Source of the DNA: an uncultured Latescibacterota bacterium
GTDB taxonomy: Bacteria; Latescibacterota; UBA2968
Assembly (NCBI GenBank): GCA_958295785.1
Contig: OY282377.1
Span: 4,342,896-4,406,895, forward strand
Direction of reading: 5' to 3'
Length of the DNA stretch: 64,000 nt
Under the pieces are notes generated by a model. It saw nothing but the letters and a program-made list of their open reading frames with translations. It was not told the origin of the DNA and did not search any database. How positions within the stretch are numbered: the first letter of the stretch is position 1; the number at the start of each line of letters is the position of its first letter. Below, one piece after another: positions 54,135 to 64,000 of the stretch. The position numbers and the translations under genes were made by a program.

Positions 54135-55271
54135 ATGAAAATTACCGATCTGCATGTGATGCGTATGGGCACGCCGGGGCAGGGGGGGACGAACTGGACA
54201 TTTGTCAAAATCGAGACCGATGCGGGCATTTACGGTTTGGGCGAAGCCAGTTTGCAGTTCAAGGACGAAGGATTGATCGCGGAATTTGGGGCGTTTAAGC
54301 GGTTTCTCATCGGCAAAGACCCGTTTGAAATCGAGCGGTTGTGGACATCCCTGTATCGGCGCGTAACGTGGTCTGGCGGGCCGGTGACCACGAGTGCGAT
54401 CAGCGCGATTGATCTGGCATTGTGGGACATCAAGGGCAAAGCACTGGGCGTGTCGGTGTGCGAATTGCTCGGCGGCAAGTCGCACGACAAAATTCGCATG
54501 TACGCCAATGGCTGGCCGCGGGGTGGCATGACGCCTCGGGGGATTGCCGAAGAAGCGAAAAAGGTGGTGGATCAGGGCTACACGGCGTTGAAATTTTATC
54601 CGTTTGGCGGCGAGCAAGTCGCACAAATCGCGCGCATTGAACACGGAGTCGCGCTCGTGGAAGCCGTGCGGGAGGCGGTCGGTTCACAAATCGAAATTGG
54701 CATCGACATTCGCGCCCGGCTGAACATCTGGAGCGCGCGGCGGGTCGCCCGGCAATTGGAGGCGTTTCATATCGCGTGGATGGAAGAACCGATATTGTGG
54801 GACAATCCCGAAGCACTCGCGCAATTTGCCCGCGATGTGCGCGTGCCCATTGCAACGGGCGAGCAATTGTACACGCGCTGGGGATTTCGCGCATTGTTGG
54901 AACAAAATGCGGTGGGCATTATTCAGCCGGATATTTGTCATGCGGGTGGGATAACCGAGTTAAAGAAAATTGCAACCATGGCCGAGACGTATTACGTGAC
55001 CCTCGCACCGCACAATTCCAACGGGCCGATTTCGACGATTGCAAGTCTGCATTTGGACTTGTGCATTCACAACAGTTTGATGCAGGAGATTTTCCTGTCG
55101 TCTATCGATCTCTACAACGAGGTGCTCACGCAACCCATTGACGTGATCGACGGGTATTGTACGCCACCCGAAGGCCCGGGCTGGGGCGTGGATTTGAAAG
55201 CGGATGTGCTTGCCAAATACCCGCCCAAGCCATTTACACCCGTTGAATCAGAGCCTTATGTGGCGTTTTGA
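54135..55271 (+). CDS. Galactonate dehydratase-like enzyme (mandelate racemase/muconate lactonizing family)
   Basis: 378 aa from the ATG at 54135. Metal ligands are D191 (IGIDIR), E217 (MEEPI) and E243 (TGEQLYTRWGF), and the catalytic histidine is H293 (LAPHNSNGP). The motifs GEQLYTRWGF, PDICHAGGITE and APHNSNGPI match D-galactonate dehydratase-type enzymes, which convert aldonic acids to 2-keto-3-deoxy acids. In this island it would take sugar acids released after desulfation and hydrolysis. A different family branch from the enolase at 20121. Confidence 0.9.
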   Translation: MKITDLHVMRMGTPGQGGTNWTFVKIETDAGIYGLGEASLQFKDEGLIAEFGAFKRFLIGKDPFEIERLWTSLYRRVTWSGGPVTTSAISAIDLALWDIKGKALGVSVCELLGGKSHDKIRMYANGWPRGGMTPRGIAEEAKKVVDQGYTALKFYPFGGEQVAQIARIEHGVALVEAVREAVGSQIEIGIDIRARLNIWSARRVARQLEAFHIAWMEEPILWDNPEALAQFARDVRVPIATGEQLYTRWGFRALLEQNAVGIIQPDICHAGGITELKKIATMAETYYVTLAPHNSNGPISTIASLHLDLCIHNSLMQEIFLSSIDLYNEVLTQPIDVIDGYCTPPEGPGWGVDLKADVLAKYPPKPFTPVESEPYVAF

Positions 55272-55429
55272 CAAGCGGTCAGCCCGCCCTGACCAACTGG
55301 CGCGCGTAAAGTGCAGAGAAGCATCGCTTCTAATCCCGCTCACCCTTTAATCTTGGAAATCCTGATGCGGACGTGTGAACGGGCGCACGATCAATTACAA
55401 ACAATGCGTTTCCCCTGATTCGCTGATTT

Positions 55430-55530
55430 GGGCGAGCACGGGGGCATCGCCTCTACAATGCGTTATAGGCTATGTGCGTTGATGAATTGGCTTGAGAGAC
55501 GGCCAGTTGTACCCCGCTTCGTCGATTCGC
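55430..55530. repeat. GTAGGGGCG-type unit plus gcagttgtaccccg box
   Basis: A ggcgagcacgggggcatcgcctctaca unit lies at 55430-55457, with one substitution in the last arm. A ggccagttgtaccccgcttc box follows at 55501-55520. These are the only structures in the 287-base gap before the sialidase-like gene. Confidence 0.7.
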
Positions 55531-55558
55531 CTATTCGTTGATTTTCGGAGAAAACAAA

Positions 55559-56584
55559 ATGAAAACACATGTATTTATCAGCGGGCGAAATGGGTATCAC
55601 ACCTATCGCATTCCCGCATTGCTGATGACAAAAGCGGGCACCTTGCTGGCGTTTTGCGAGGGGCGGCGCAATGGCCGCGGGGATCACGGCGATCTCGATT
55701 TGCTGGTGAAGCGGTCGGAAGACGGGGGCGAAACCTGGTCTGAGCAGCAATTGATTTACGGCGAGCCGGGCGAGGTGACGATAGGCAATCCCTGTCCCGT
55801 TGTGGATGAGGACACGGGCGCGATCTGGTTGCCGTTTTGTCGGGAAAATGACGCTGTGCTGATCGCGCACAGCGAGGATGATGGCAAGACATGGGCCGAT
55901 CCCGTGGAGATTACCGCGGATGTGAAGAAGGCCACATGGAATTGGTATGCGACAGGGCCGGGCATTGGCATTCAACTGCAACGGGGGGAACACAAGGGGC
56001 GGTTGGTGATTCCGTGCGACCATCGAGCGGATGAGACGTACGGCAATGGTTCACACGTCATTTACAGCGATGACCACGGGGCAACGTGGCAACTGAGCGC
56101 GGTGATCGCGCCGGGGGCAAATGAGTGTCAGGTCGTGGAACTGGGCGATGGGTCGCTGATGATGAATATTCGGATGCAGACGCACAGCGAAGGGGTGCGC
56201 GGGATCTCGGTGAGTCGAGATGGGGGACACCATTGGTCAGAGGTCGTCCACGATGCGAATTTGCCGTGTCCAAAATGTCAGGCGAGTTGGGTGGGCAAAG
56301 GCGACCGATTGGTATTTTCAAATCCCGTATCGCCCACGCCGCCAGAAAATCCCGAATCTGGAACCCGATTCTATCCGGGCAAGGGGCGAGGCGAGCGCGT
56401 GGACCTGACCGTTCGGTTGAGTGAAGATGGCGGGCAGACATGGCCTTGGAAAAAATTGTTGCACAAAGGCCCGGCAGCGTATTCGTGTTTGGCACTCTTG
56501 CCCAATGGCGACATAAGCTGTTTGTATGAGGCGGGAGGAGAACATCCCTATCAATACCTGATTTTTGAACGGTTTAGAATATAG
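55559..56584 (+). CDS. Sialidase-fold (BNR/Asp-box) exo-glycosidase-like protein
   Basis: 341 aa from the ATG at 55559, with GGAG upstream. The YRIP motif (16-19) starts the fold. Five Asp-box turns are visible: SEDGGETW, SEDDGKTW, SDDHGATW, SRDGGHHW and SEDGGQTW. Conserved acidic and basic sites of GH33 are present: an aspartate in GDHGDLDLL, arginines near CDHRAD and GTRFYPG, and a late tyrosine (YSCLALL). These fit a sialidase or related exo-glycosidase. No signal peptide, so it probably acts on imported substrate. Last gene of the catabolic island. Confidence 0.85.
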   Translation: MKTHVFISGRNGYHTYRIPALLMTKAGTLLAFCEGRRNGRGDHGDLDLLVKRSEDGGETWSEQQLIYGEPGEVTIGNPCPVVDEDTGAIWLPFCRENDAVLIAHSEDDGKTWADPVEITADVKKATWNWYATGPGIGIQLQRGEHKGRLVIPCDHRADETYGNGSHVIYSDDHGATWQLSAVIAPGANECQVVELGDGSLMMNIRMQTHSEGVRGISVSRDGGHHWSEVVHDANLPCPKCQASWVGKGDRLVFSNPVSPTPPENPESGTRFYPGKGRGERVDLTVRLSEDGGQTWPWKKLLHKGPAAYSCLALLPNGDISCLYEAGGEHPYQYLIFERFRI

Positions 56585-56652
56585 CCTGCAAACATGCGCT
56601 GAACCCTGACTTACATCAGGCCAACTTGATTCAGCAGTCAAAAATAGCAAAA

Positions 56653-56680
56653 AAAAGGACACCCAACCGGGTGTCCTCTT
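56653..56680 (-). terminator. Rho-independent terminator of groESL
   Basis: Eight-bp arms ggacaccc and gggtgtcc with a 4-base loop. On the minus strand the stem is followed by eight T residues, placing it just after groEL. It may also serve the convergent sialidase-like gene, with CTCTTTT on the plus side. Confidence 0.9.
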
Positions 56681-56700
56681 TTGCTTAAAAGCGGATCGCT

Positions 56701-58645
<1,945 letters not shown>

Positions 58646-58690
58646 TGTTATGCCTCCTTGTGCGAGGGGGGTAAAAATGAATGATTTTTT

Positions 58691-58717
58691 TTAGCACTCT
58701 CGGCCTTCGAGTGCTAA
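58691..58717 (-). promoter_or_regulatory. CIRCE operator for HrcA repression of groESL
   Basis: A perfect inverted repeat TTAGCACTC-N9-GAGTGCTAA, identical to the CIRCE consensus, lies 45 bases before groES and just downstream of the promoter. HrcA is the known repressor of CIRCE; its gene is not in the window. Confidence 0.96.
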
Positions 58718-58726
58718 CGCGGGCAA

Positions 58727-58755
58727 AATATATCAAAGTCCATTTGGCAACGCAA
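58727..58755 (-). promoter_or_regulatory. Sigma-70-like promoter of groESL
   Basis: On the minus strand TTGCGT (58755-58750) and TATATT (58732-58727) are separated by 17 bases, placing the likely transcription start inside or just before the CIRCE operator. Confidence 0.75.
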
Positions 58756-58761
58756 GAAAAA

Positions 58762-58800
58762 ATTAAAAATGGGACGATCTCAATAGAGACCGTCCCACTC
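58762..58800 (-). terminator. Rho-independent terminator of the Ni-SOD gene
   Basis: The arms gggacgatctc (58771-58781) and gagaccgtccc (58786-58796) pair with one mismatch. On the minus strand the hairpin is followed by a T-rich run (TTTTTAATTTTTT), 23 bases after the gene's stop. Confidence 0.85.
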
Positions 58801-58822
58801 AAAAAAGGAATCATCGCCCAAA

Positions 58823-59347
58823 CTACTCGGCATTGTAAAGGGCTTGGAAAGCCAGCACGAGCTCGCGCAGGGCTTTGGCATTGGCCGGGTCTGTGGTCTG
58901 CTTGCACTTCATGGCCGTGCGAATGATTTTGTGCAACGCGATCAACTTGTCCGTATAAGCTTTCATCGCCGCGGCGTCATCCTCTGTCGGCTCTGTGATC
59001 CGCTGCGCGAAAAAATATTGCGCCACGACATCGCGGATGTGGTCCGCATGGTGCTCTTTGTTGATCACCCACCGCACGATCTGATTGTCATTATTTGTCT
59101 TTTTCCCCGACAATTTGTCGATTTCATTCTTGGATTTTTCAATCAGTGAGGGGAGCGGATTGATACGCCGAGGGGAATCCGACAATTTGTTGATTTCGGT
59201 CATGGATTTTTCTATGGTGGTCACGTCTTCCAACAGGGCTGCAAACCGCCCTTCGTCGCCGTAGATCCCACACGGAATCTCGCAGTGTGCGCGGGCAAGT
59301 GTGGGATAGAGGAACAAACTCAGTGCCAGCAAAATACAATGTCTCAT
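58823..59347 (-). CDS. sodN: Exported nickel superoxide dismutase homolog with internal duplication
   Basis: 174 aa from the ATG at 59347, preceded by GAGGAGATCGAG. A signal peptide (MRHCILLALSLFLYPTLARA) would leave H21 as the mature N-terminus. The following H21-C22-E-I-P-C26-G-I-Y matches the Ni-SOD hook HCxxPCGxY, in which the free amine, His1, Cys2 and Cys6 bind nickel. The C-terminal half (NKEHHADHIRDVVAQYFFAQRI) matches the helical bundle, with its HHAD helix. A segment of about 23 residues occurs twice: TIEKSMTEINKLSDSP and LIEKSKNEIDKLSGKK. A Sec-exported form needs no separate N-terminal protease for hook exposure. Dismutation of superoxide in the periplasm is the likely role. Confidence 0.88.
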   Translation of the reverse strand: MRHCILLALSLFLYPTLARAHCEIPCGIYGDEGRFAALLEDVTTIEKSMTEINKLSDSPRRINPLPSLIEKSKNEIDKLSGKKTNNDNQIVRWVINKEHHADHIRDVVAQYFFAQRITEPTEDDAAAMKAYTDKLIALHKIIRTAMKCKQTTDPANAKALRELVLAFQALYNAE

Positions 59348-59416
59348 CTCGATCTCCTCGTGGTGAAAAGGTGACAACTGCGTCTCACAGACAATATAAC
59401 ACAAGTCCGCCAAAAA

Positions 59417-60547
59417 TCAAAACCCCCACATTCGCAATGCCGGATCGGTTTTGATGTCCAACCCCATTGCGCGCAGCGGATCGCGGCTATCCAATAAAAA
59501 TCGCTTGACGGCCTCAATGCCCACGACAAAGCCCAAACCGGGTTCGACCACCTCGCGCTCTGCAATCGATATTTGATCGAGCAACTCGGGCGAAAGCACT
59601 GTGCCCTCGTTCAACCTGCGGTCGGGCACCAACAGCCGAAACGTTTCTGTTGTGGCGCCGCGGCAAAGGCCCACGAGTTCCAAATTGGGCAAGCCATCGC
59701 GCACGGCAACCACGGGTCCGCCGCTGTAGCCCGCACGAATGGCAGCATCGACAAAAAATTGATCTTTGTGATAATCGTCCAAACTCACGGTGCCCGCGGT
59801 GAGGCGCGTTTTGCTTTTTGGATGGCCTATGATATAGACAAAATTGCCCCATTGCAGGTCCGAGGTCTTGCCGATGGGCAACAAAAAGGGCGCGGGCTTT
59901 CGCATGACATGGGGAATATCGAGTTTGAGCAAGGCGAGGTCTGCTTTCCGGTCAAGGCGAATAATTTTTGTATGGATGCTTTCACCATCGCGGTTGACCA
60001 CCTGCAATGCGGTGCTGGTCTTAATGGAAATCCGTTCGAGCACGCTCGTTTCCAGGCCCCGCGAATCCCGCATAAAATACCGAATGGTATCGGGGGCTGT
60101 CACCAGATGGGCAACCGTCAGCGCGATAGCTATGTCGTATTGATTGGCTGCCGATTGCCGCGCGATCACGAGGGCGGTGCCCACTTTGGAATACGAATCG
60201 ACGGTCTCGCGGATGCCTTCTCGCTGCAGCCGATAGCCCGTTGGGCTGTTGTCATCTGCGAGCGGCAAGCGCAGCAACAAGCCCCTGTCATCTCTCAAAT
60301 TATGCGTGTAAAACACATTGGCGTATTGGGGCGTCCACACGACTTTTACAGTGGAAACAAATAGGGTTTCAAACCCAGACTGGGCATTGCCCCGCCCAAC
60401 GGGCACGCGATAATCGTATTCGCTATCGGGCGCCAGAACGTATTGCGCGGCGCACCCCACAAAGCATATCAGAGCCATTGCGACCCGCCATGTGAAGATC
60501 CAGAGCTTTTGCATTGCTTTTTCGCGCCCTTTCCGTATATTCCCCAT
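59417..60547 (-). CDS. Trypsin-like serine protease lipoprotein (S1 family)
   Basis: 376 aa from the ATG at 60547, with GGAG upstream; a start at 60514 is the shorter alternative. A basic tail and hydrophobic helix lead to a lipobox ending FVGC32, suggesting an acylated lipoprotein. The trypsin-fold triad is readable: H147 (LTVAHLV), D203 (KADLALLKL) and S275 (AGYSGGPVV). No PDZ domain follows. It lies upstream of the Ni-SOD gene on the same strand, 69 bases apart, and may act in envelope protein quality control. Confidence 0.85.
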   Translation of the reverse strand: MGNIRKGREKAMQKLWIFTWRVAMALICFVGCAAQYVLAPDSEYDYRVPVGRGNAQSGFETLFVSTVKVVWTPQYANVFYTHNLRDDRGLLLRLPLADDNSPTGYRLQREGIRETVDSYSKVGTALVIARQSAANQYDIAIALTVAHLVTAPDTIRYFMRDSRGLETSVLERISIKTSTALQVVNRDGESIHTKIIRLDRKADLALLKLDIPHVMRKPAPFLLPIGKTSDLQWGNFVYIIGHPKSKTRLTAGTVSLDDYHKDQFFVDAAIRAGYSGGPVVAVRDGLPNLELVGLCRGATTETFRLLVPDRRLNEGTVLSPELLDQISIAEREVVEPGLGFVVGIEAVKRFLLDSRDPLRAMGLDIKTDPALRMWGF

Positions 60548-60649
60548 GCTGTTATCTCCCACAGCATTATAACAATTCGGCAATTGAAGTCAAGCACTGC
60601 CGCCCTATCTCCCGCCTCTTTGTCATCCCTCATCCACTCCGTGAACAAT

Positions 60650-62812
60650 ATGTCTGTCTCTCGCGATCAGGTCTTGGCTTTTTCGCGCCAACAATCCAAG
60701 CACCCGCTCAAAATGCGGGAACTCGCGCGCGGCCTTCGCGTATCTGATCGAGATTATCCAGAATTTCGCAACCTGATTCGCCACATGGTGCGCGAGGGCA
60801 GCTTGATCAAATCGCGCCACAATAAGTACGGCCTGCCATCCGACCACGGCCTCGCAGTTGGTCGCATTGGCATACAGACCAGTGGCTATGGCTTGGTCGC
60901 GCCCGAAGATGGCGGCGCGGATATTTTTGTTGCGGCGAAACACCTCGCCCATGCTCTGCACGGCGACCGCGTCGTGGTGCGCGTCACGCGCGGGGCACGG
61001 GGCAGCAATCGGCCAGAAGGCGAGTTGATTCGCATTGTTGCACGCGCCGCGCAAAGTGTGGTGGGCACATATCTCGAAGATGGCGGTCTCGGCATCTTTG
61101 TCTCAGATGATCCGCGCATCCCCGTACGCATGCCCATCCCCAATGCCCACCCCCATAGAGCCGAGCACGGTCAAAAGGTCGTGGTGCATCTCACCTTTCC
61201 CTCTGTTCACGCGCATCCCCAAGGGCAGATTGTCGAAGTCTTGGGCGATTCCGACGATCCGCGCATCGAGACCCTGATCTTCCTCAAAAAACGCGGCCTC
61301 CCGCTCGATTTCCCCAGTCCTGTGCTCCACGCTGCGGAAGTGACTTCCCAAGCCATTCCGCCCGATGAAATTGCACGCCGCCTCGATTTGCGCGACTCGA
61401 TCTGCTTTACCATAGACCCGCCCGATGCACGCGATCACGACGATGCGGTGTCGCTGCAGGTACTCGACGATCAGACCTATTGCTTGGGCATTCACATCGC
61501 CGATGTCAGCCACTATGTTCCCGAAGGTTCGCCCCTCGACCGCGAGGCCATGGACCGCGGTTGCAGCGTTTATTTGCCCGACCGCGTGATTCCCATGTTG
61601 CCGGAAAAACTCTCTGCAAATATCTGTTCTTTGCGCCCGCGTGAAGACCGCCTGACCCTAAGCGCGTTGGCGCGCATTACCCCCGAAGGCGAGTTGCTCG
61701 ACGCGCAGATTGCAGAAACGGCGATCCGCAGCCGCGCCCGCCTGTCTTATGAAGACGTCCAGCATGTGCTCGACCAGCGCGAGGGCCACACCCCGGCCCA
61801 ACCCTTTGCCGATACGCTCAGGCGCATGGACGCGCTGAGAAGTGGATTGACCGAGAAACGCAGGGCAAGGGGCGCGATTGATTTTGAAGTTCCCGAACCG
61901 CAGATTATTCTCGACAAAAAAGGGCATCCCATTGAGATTCACCCGCGTGTCCGATTGAATAGTCACCGCCTCATTGAAGAATTTATGCTGTTGGGCAATG
62001 AAATCGTCGCCCGATATATGGCCGAGCGCGGCGTGCCCATTCTCTATCGCGTCCACGAACCGCCCGATAGCGAGAAACTCGCCTCGTTTTGCGACTTGGG
62101 CAGAGCCTTGGGCTATGGCCTGTCAAACCCCGCGCAACCGGGCAACATCCAGCAGTTTCTCGAGGGGTTCAAGGGTGAACCCCTCGGCCATATCTTGAGC
62201 AACCGCTTGTTGCGCTCGATGAAAAAAGCGGTCTATACGCCCGTCAACCGCGGTCATTTTGGGTTGGCCTGCGATACCTATACGCACTTCACATCGCCAA
62301 TTCGCCGCTATCCCGATCTGTTGCTCCACCGCGCCTTGCGCGCCGCGCTCAACAATGCGACCACGCCCGACAGTATGGCGCGCCGCGCCCGTCGCCTGCC
62401 CGATATTGGGGATTTGACAACAGAGCGCGAAATCGCCGCGCAAAAAGCCGAATGGGATGCGGTTAAGTGGATGCAAATTCGCTATCTCGAAAACAAAATA
62501 GGCCAGTGTTTTGATGCCACCATCGTGGATGTGCGCCCCATCGGCTTTTTTGTTCAACTTTGCGATGTGCTCCTCGAGGGCTTGGTTCACGTCAAATATC
62601 TCTACGGCGATTATTATATTTACCGCGAATTGCAAGGCGCGCTCGTTGGCGACCACACCGGGACGACCTTCCGAATCGGGGATGCGGTTCGCGTGCAACT
62701 CGCCCAACTCGACCCCCAACGCCTGCGGATCGATTTTCACCTTTTGTCGCACAGGGGAAAGGATCATTCCAAGCGCGGTCGGAATAGACGCAGGGGCAGG
62801 TCCCAATTTTGA
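60650..62812 (+). CDS. rnr: Ribonuclease R
   Basis: 720 aa from the ATG at 60650; the frame is open earlier but overlaps the divergent protease gene. An N-terminal winged-helix segment (MRELARGLRVSDRDYPEFRNL) precedes cold-shock domains (SHNK..., GYGLVAPEDGGADIFV). The RNB catalytic core has DPPDARDHDDAVSL near residues 255-268, whose aspartates bind Mg. It ends with an S1 domain (DATIVDVRPIGFFVQL) and a basic tail. It degrades structured RNA 3' to 5'. No obvious Shine-Dalgarno precedes the start. Confidence 0.95.
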   Translation: MSVSRDQVLAFSRQQSKHPLKMRELARGLRVSDRDYPEFRNLIRHMVREGSLIKSRHNKYGLPSDHGLAVGRIGIQTSGYGLVAPEDGGADIFVAAKHLAHALHGDRVVVRVTRGARGSNRPEGELIRIVARAAQSVVGTYLEDGGLGIFVSDDPRIPVRMPIPNAHPHRAEHGQKVVVHLTFPSVHAHPQGQIVEVLGDSDDPRIETLIFLKKRGLPLDFPSPVLHAAEVTSQAIPPDEIARRLDLRDSICFTIDPPDARDHDDAVSLQVLDDQTYCLGIHIADVSHYVPEGSPLDREAMDRGCSVYLPDRVIPMLPEKLSANICSLRPREDRLTLSALARITPEGELLDAQIAETAIRSRARLSYEDVQHVLDQREGHTPAQPFADTLRRMDALRSGLTEKRRARGAIDFEVPEPQIILDKKGHPIEIHPRVRLNSHRLIEEFMLLGNEIVARYMAERGVPILYRVHEPPDSEKLASFCDLGRALGYGLSNPAQPGNIQQFLEGFKGEPLGHILSNRLLRSMKKAVYTPVNRGHFGLACDTYTHFTSPIRRYPDLLLHRALRAALNNATTPDSMARRARRLPDIGDLTTEREIAAQKAEWDAVKWMQIRYLENKIGQCFDATIVDVRPIGFFVQLCDVLLEGLVHVKYLYGDYYIYRELQGALVGDHTGTTFRIGDAVRVQLAQLDPQRLRIDFHLLSHRGKDHSKRGRNRRRGRSQF

Positions 62813-62872
62813 ACCTTTTTTGTCTTCAAACATTAAAAACCGTATATTTGCAAATTCAGTATAACCTCTTGC

Positions 62873-63269
62873 GTGCGATACCGAATCCTCGCCTGCGCTG
62901 TGGGTCTCATCATGACTATCGCGGCGTGCAACCCGACCGGGCCGAGCGAATCGGACGAAGGGGAACACAGCGAATCCGGCGTGCAGTATAGGCTGTCAGA
63001 GACGGTCACAGAGACCCGAAGCGGGGTCGTTCTGGTCATTCGCTACAACGCGCCGCAAAAGGCCGTTCATCGGAACAGTGACCAACACGACGAACGCGAA
63101 CGTCTCGGATGTCCGCGTTGAAGTTCACTTGTCCAACGGAATTGAACTCGGCCCTACCCCCAGGGTGAATTTGACACAGGGACAGATGAGTGCCGTCAGG
63201 CTTGACGCCAGCGGGCAGAGTTTTACCCGGTGGAGCGTCCATGTCGAGCTCGGATCGGCCGCATCCTAA
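62873..63269 (+). pseudogene. Frameshifted lipoprotein gene
   Basis: A GTG at 62873 opens a frame with a signal peptide and lipobox (IAAC, cysteine near residue 19), then SGVQYRLSETVTETRSGVVL. The frame then turns to basic nonsense and stops at 63121. One base further on, the next frame carries the expected continuation (PFIGTVTNTTNANVSDVRVEV, SNGIELGPTPRVNL, GQSFTRWSVHVELGSA) to 63269. A single-base shift near 63050-63066 (caaaagg) would join them. Either a genuine mutation or an assembly/sequence error in a short A-run. Confidence 0.7.
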
Positions 63270-63383
63270 TAGGTGCAAACCGCGAGTGTCACACATCGCC
63301 GCGCTTCGCAAAGGGGATTAGGGGCCGCGTGAACACCGATAAAACGCGCCTACAATGGTCTTGGGGTCGCAACGAGGGAGTAA

Positions 63384-63764
63384 ATGATGACAACGAGACT
63401 TTTGGTCGTATTCGTTTTGATGTTGTTTTCAGGTGTTGCTTTTGGTGCTTCATCTAATCCAAATGTTGAAGAAAGATTGGCAATACTCGAGACAAAATTT
63501 GATGCGTTGGGCAAACAGATTGAGGCCAATCGCCAGTCCACACTCAAATTGATTGAAGTGACGAATGAAGCAACGAATAAGCGGATTGATACCTTGAATA
63601 ATTGGGGGATTGCTCTATTCGCGGGTATATTGGCGTGGATTGGGGTTTTCATAACGCATGCGTTGGGGTTTTGGGACATTTCTAAGCGGGATAAAACTGT
63701 GACAACGACAACAGAAGCCGATGGGCCAGAAGCGGGCCCTGTGATGCAATCCGTTGATGCCTGA
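63384..63764 (+). CDS. Small exported protein with coiled coil and TM helix
   Basis: 126 aa with GAGGGAG upstream; ATG at 63384, with another ATG immediately after. A signal peptide (LLVVFVLMLFSGVAFGA) is followed by a predicted coiled coil (VEERLAILETKFDALGKQIEAN), then a TM helix (ALFAGILAWIGVFITHALGF) and a polar tail. Function unknown. The gene is AT-richer than its neighbours. Confidence 0.65.
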   Translation: MMTTRLLVVFVLMLFSGVAFGASSNPNVEERLAILETKFDALGKQIEANRQSTLKLIEVTNEATNKRIDTLNNWGIALFAGILAWIGVFITHALGFWDISKRDKTVTTTTEADGPEAGPVMQSVDA

Positions 63765-63775
63765 TGGTGATTTCC

Positions 63776-64000
63776 ATGTTTTTTCAATCAGCCAAAATTT
63801 TCGCCGCGCTTTTGGTCTTCGCGCTTTCGTCCGCATGGGCTGCCAGCACCAAAGATCTCCTCAACGCAGATCACCTAGGCGAGCACCTCAAGGCTACAGG
63901 CGATCAAAAAGAACACATTGCCAAACACGTCGCCGCGCTTCGCAACATCGTGGTGGCCTATCAAACCGAACGCGCCCGCCGAACCAACGAAGCCCTGTTG
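63776..64000 (+). CDS. Exported protein, 3'-partial at window end
   Basis: 75 codons from the ATG at 63776 to the window edge, with no stop. A signal peptide (FAALLVFALSSAWAA) is followed by a helical mature region (STKDLLNADHLGEHLKATGD, EHIAKHVAALRNIVVAYQTE). It follows the coiled-coil gene by 11 bases. No family is recognised from this fragment. Confidence 0.6.
   Translation, partial: MFFQSAKIFAALLVFALSSAWAASTKDLLNADHLGEHLKATGDQKEHIAKHVAALRNIVVAYQTERARRTNEALL

Overview
The window looks like a chromosomal segment from an uncultured, environmental Gram-negative bacterium, moderately GC-rich by eye. A TonB-dependent receptor, a PorV/PorQ-like outer-membrane protein and a secreted protein with a C-terminal sorting-like domain sit together. 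Alongside them are many phytanoyl-CoA-dioxygenase (PhyH) paralogs, sulfatases and paired DUF6785 transporters. This mix suggests the FCB group, for example Latescibacterota, with Poribacteria-like lineages as the alternative. That placement is inference: no rRNA or ribosomal-protein gene is present to test it.

Layout. 1-6313 (minus strand): a PhyH-HEAT fusion cut by the window edge, a Gfo/Idh/MocA oxidoreductase overlapping a flavin monooxygenase-like gene, and a YfhO-like membrane protein. 6624-9963 (plus): a ThDP enzyme and a PcfJ-like protein. 10519-17042 (minus): a MacB-type exporter locus (ECF sigma factor, membrane-fusion protein, ATPase, FtsX-type permease, second ATPase), with repeat clusters between the genes. 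18019-21308 (plus): beta-propeller, PhyH, enolase-superfamily enzyme. 21655-26077 (plus): cytochrome c maturation genes ccmA, B, C and a ccmD-like gene with an upstream membrane protein, then a TrmH-family RNA methyltransferase. 26216-30688: M14-like peptidase, DUF1080 protein, aminomutase-like aminotransferase, PhyH. 30765-37076: outer-membrane trio of TonB receptor, secreted sorting-domain protein and PorV-like protein, closed by a clear terminator. 37182-41429: glycosidase-like protein, PhyH and a chimeric serine hydrolase. 41882-56584 (plus): a catabolic island with two DUF6785 transporters, two PhyH enzymes, two sulfatases, a GHL6-type glycosidase, a galactonate-dehydratase-like enolase and a sialidase-like protein. 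56701-60547 (minus): groEL-groES under a CIRCE operator, an exported nickel superoxide dismutase homolog and a trypsin-like lipoprotein. 60650-64000 (plus): RNase R, a frameshifted lipoprotein gene and two small exported proteins, the last cut by the window end.

How it fits together. The outer-membrane trio could capture and import glycans or other polymers. The island carries enzymes to desulfate, hydrolyse, hydroxylate and dehydrate sugar-like substrates, and DUF6785 proteins to move products across the inner membrane. The substrate is not known. Intergenic space is crowded with repeats: (i) a roughly 0.4-0.55 kb element with imperfect terminal inverted repeats, three copies plus solo ends; (ii) clusters of short GTAGGGGCG...GCCCC palindromes; (iii) GCGGATTAA/TTAATCCGCGCAATCC repeats, including a tandem duplication. 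No rRNA, tRNA, CRISPR array or intact insertion sequence was recognised.
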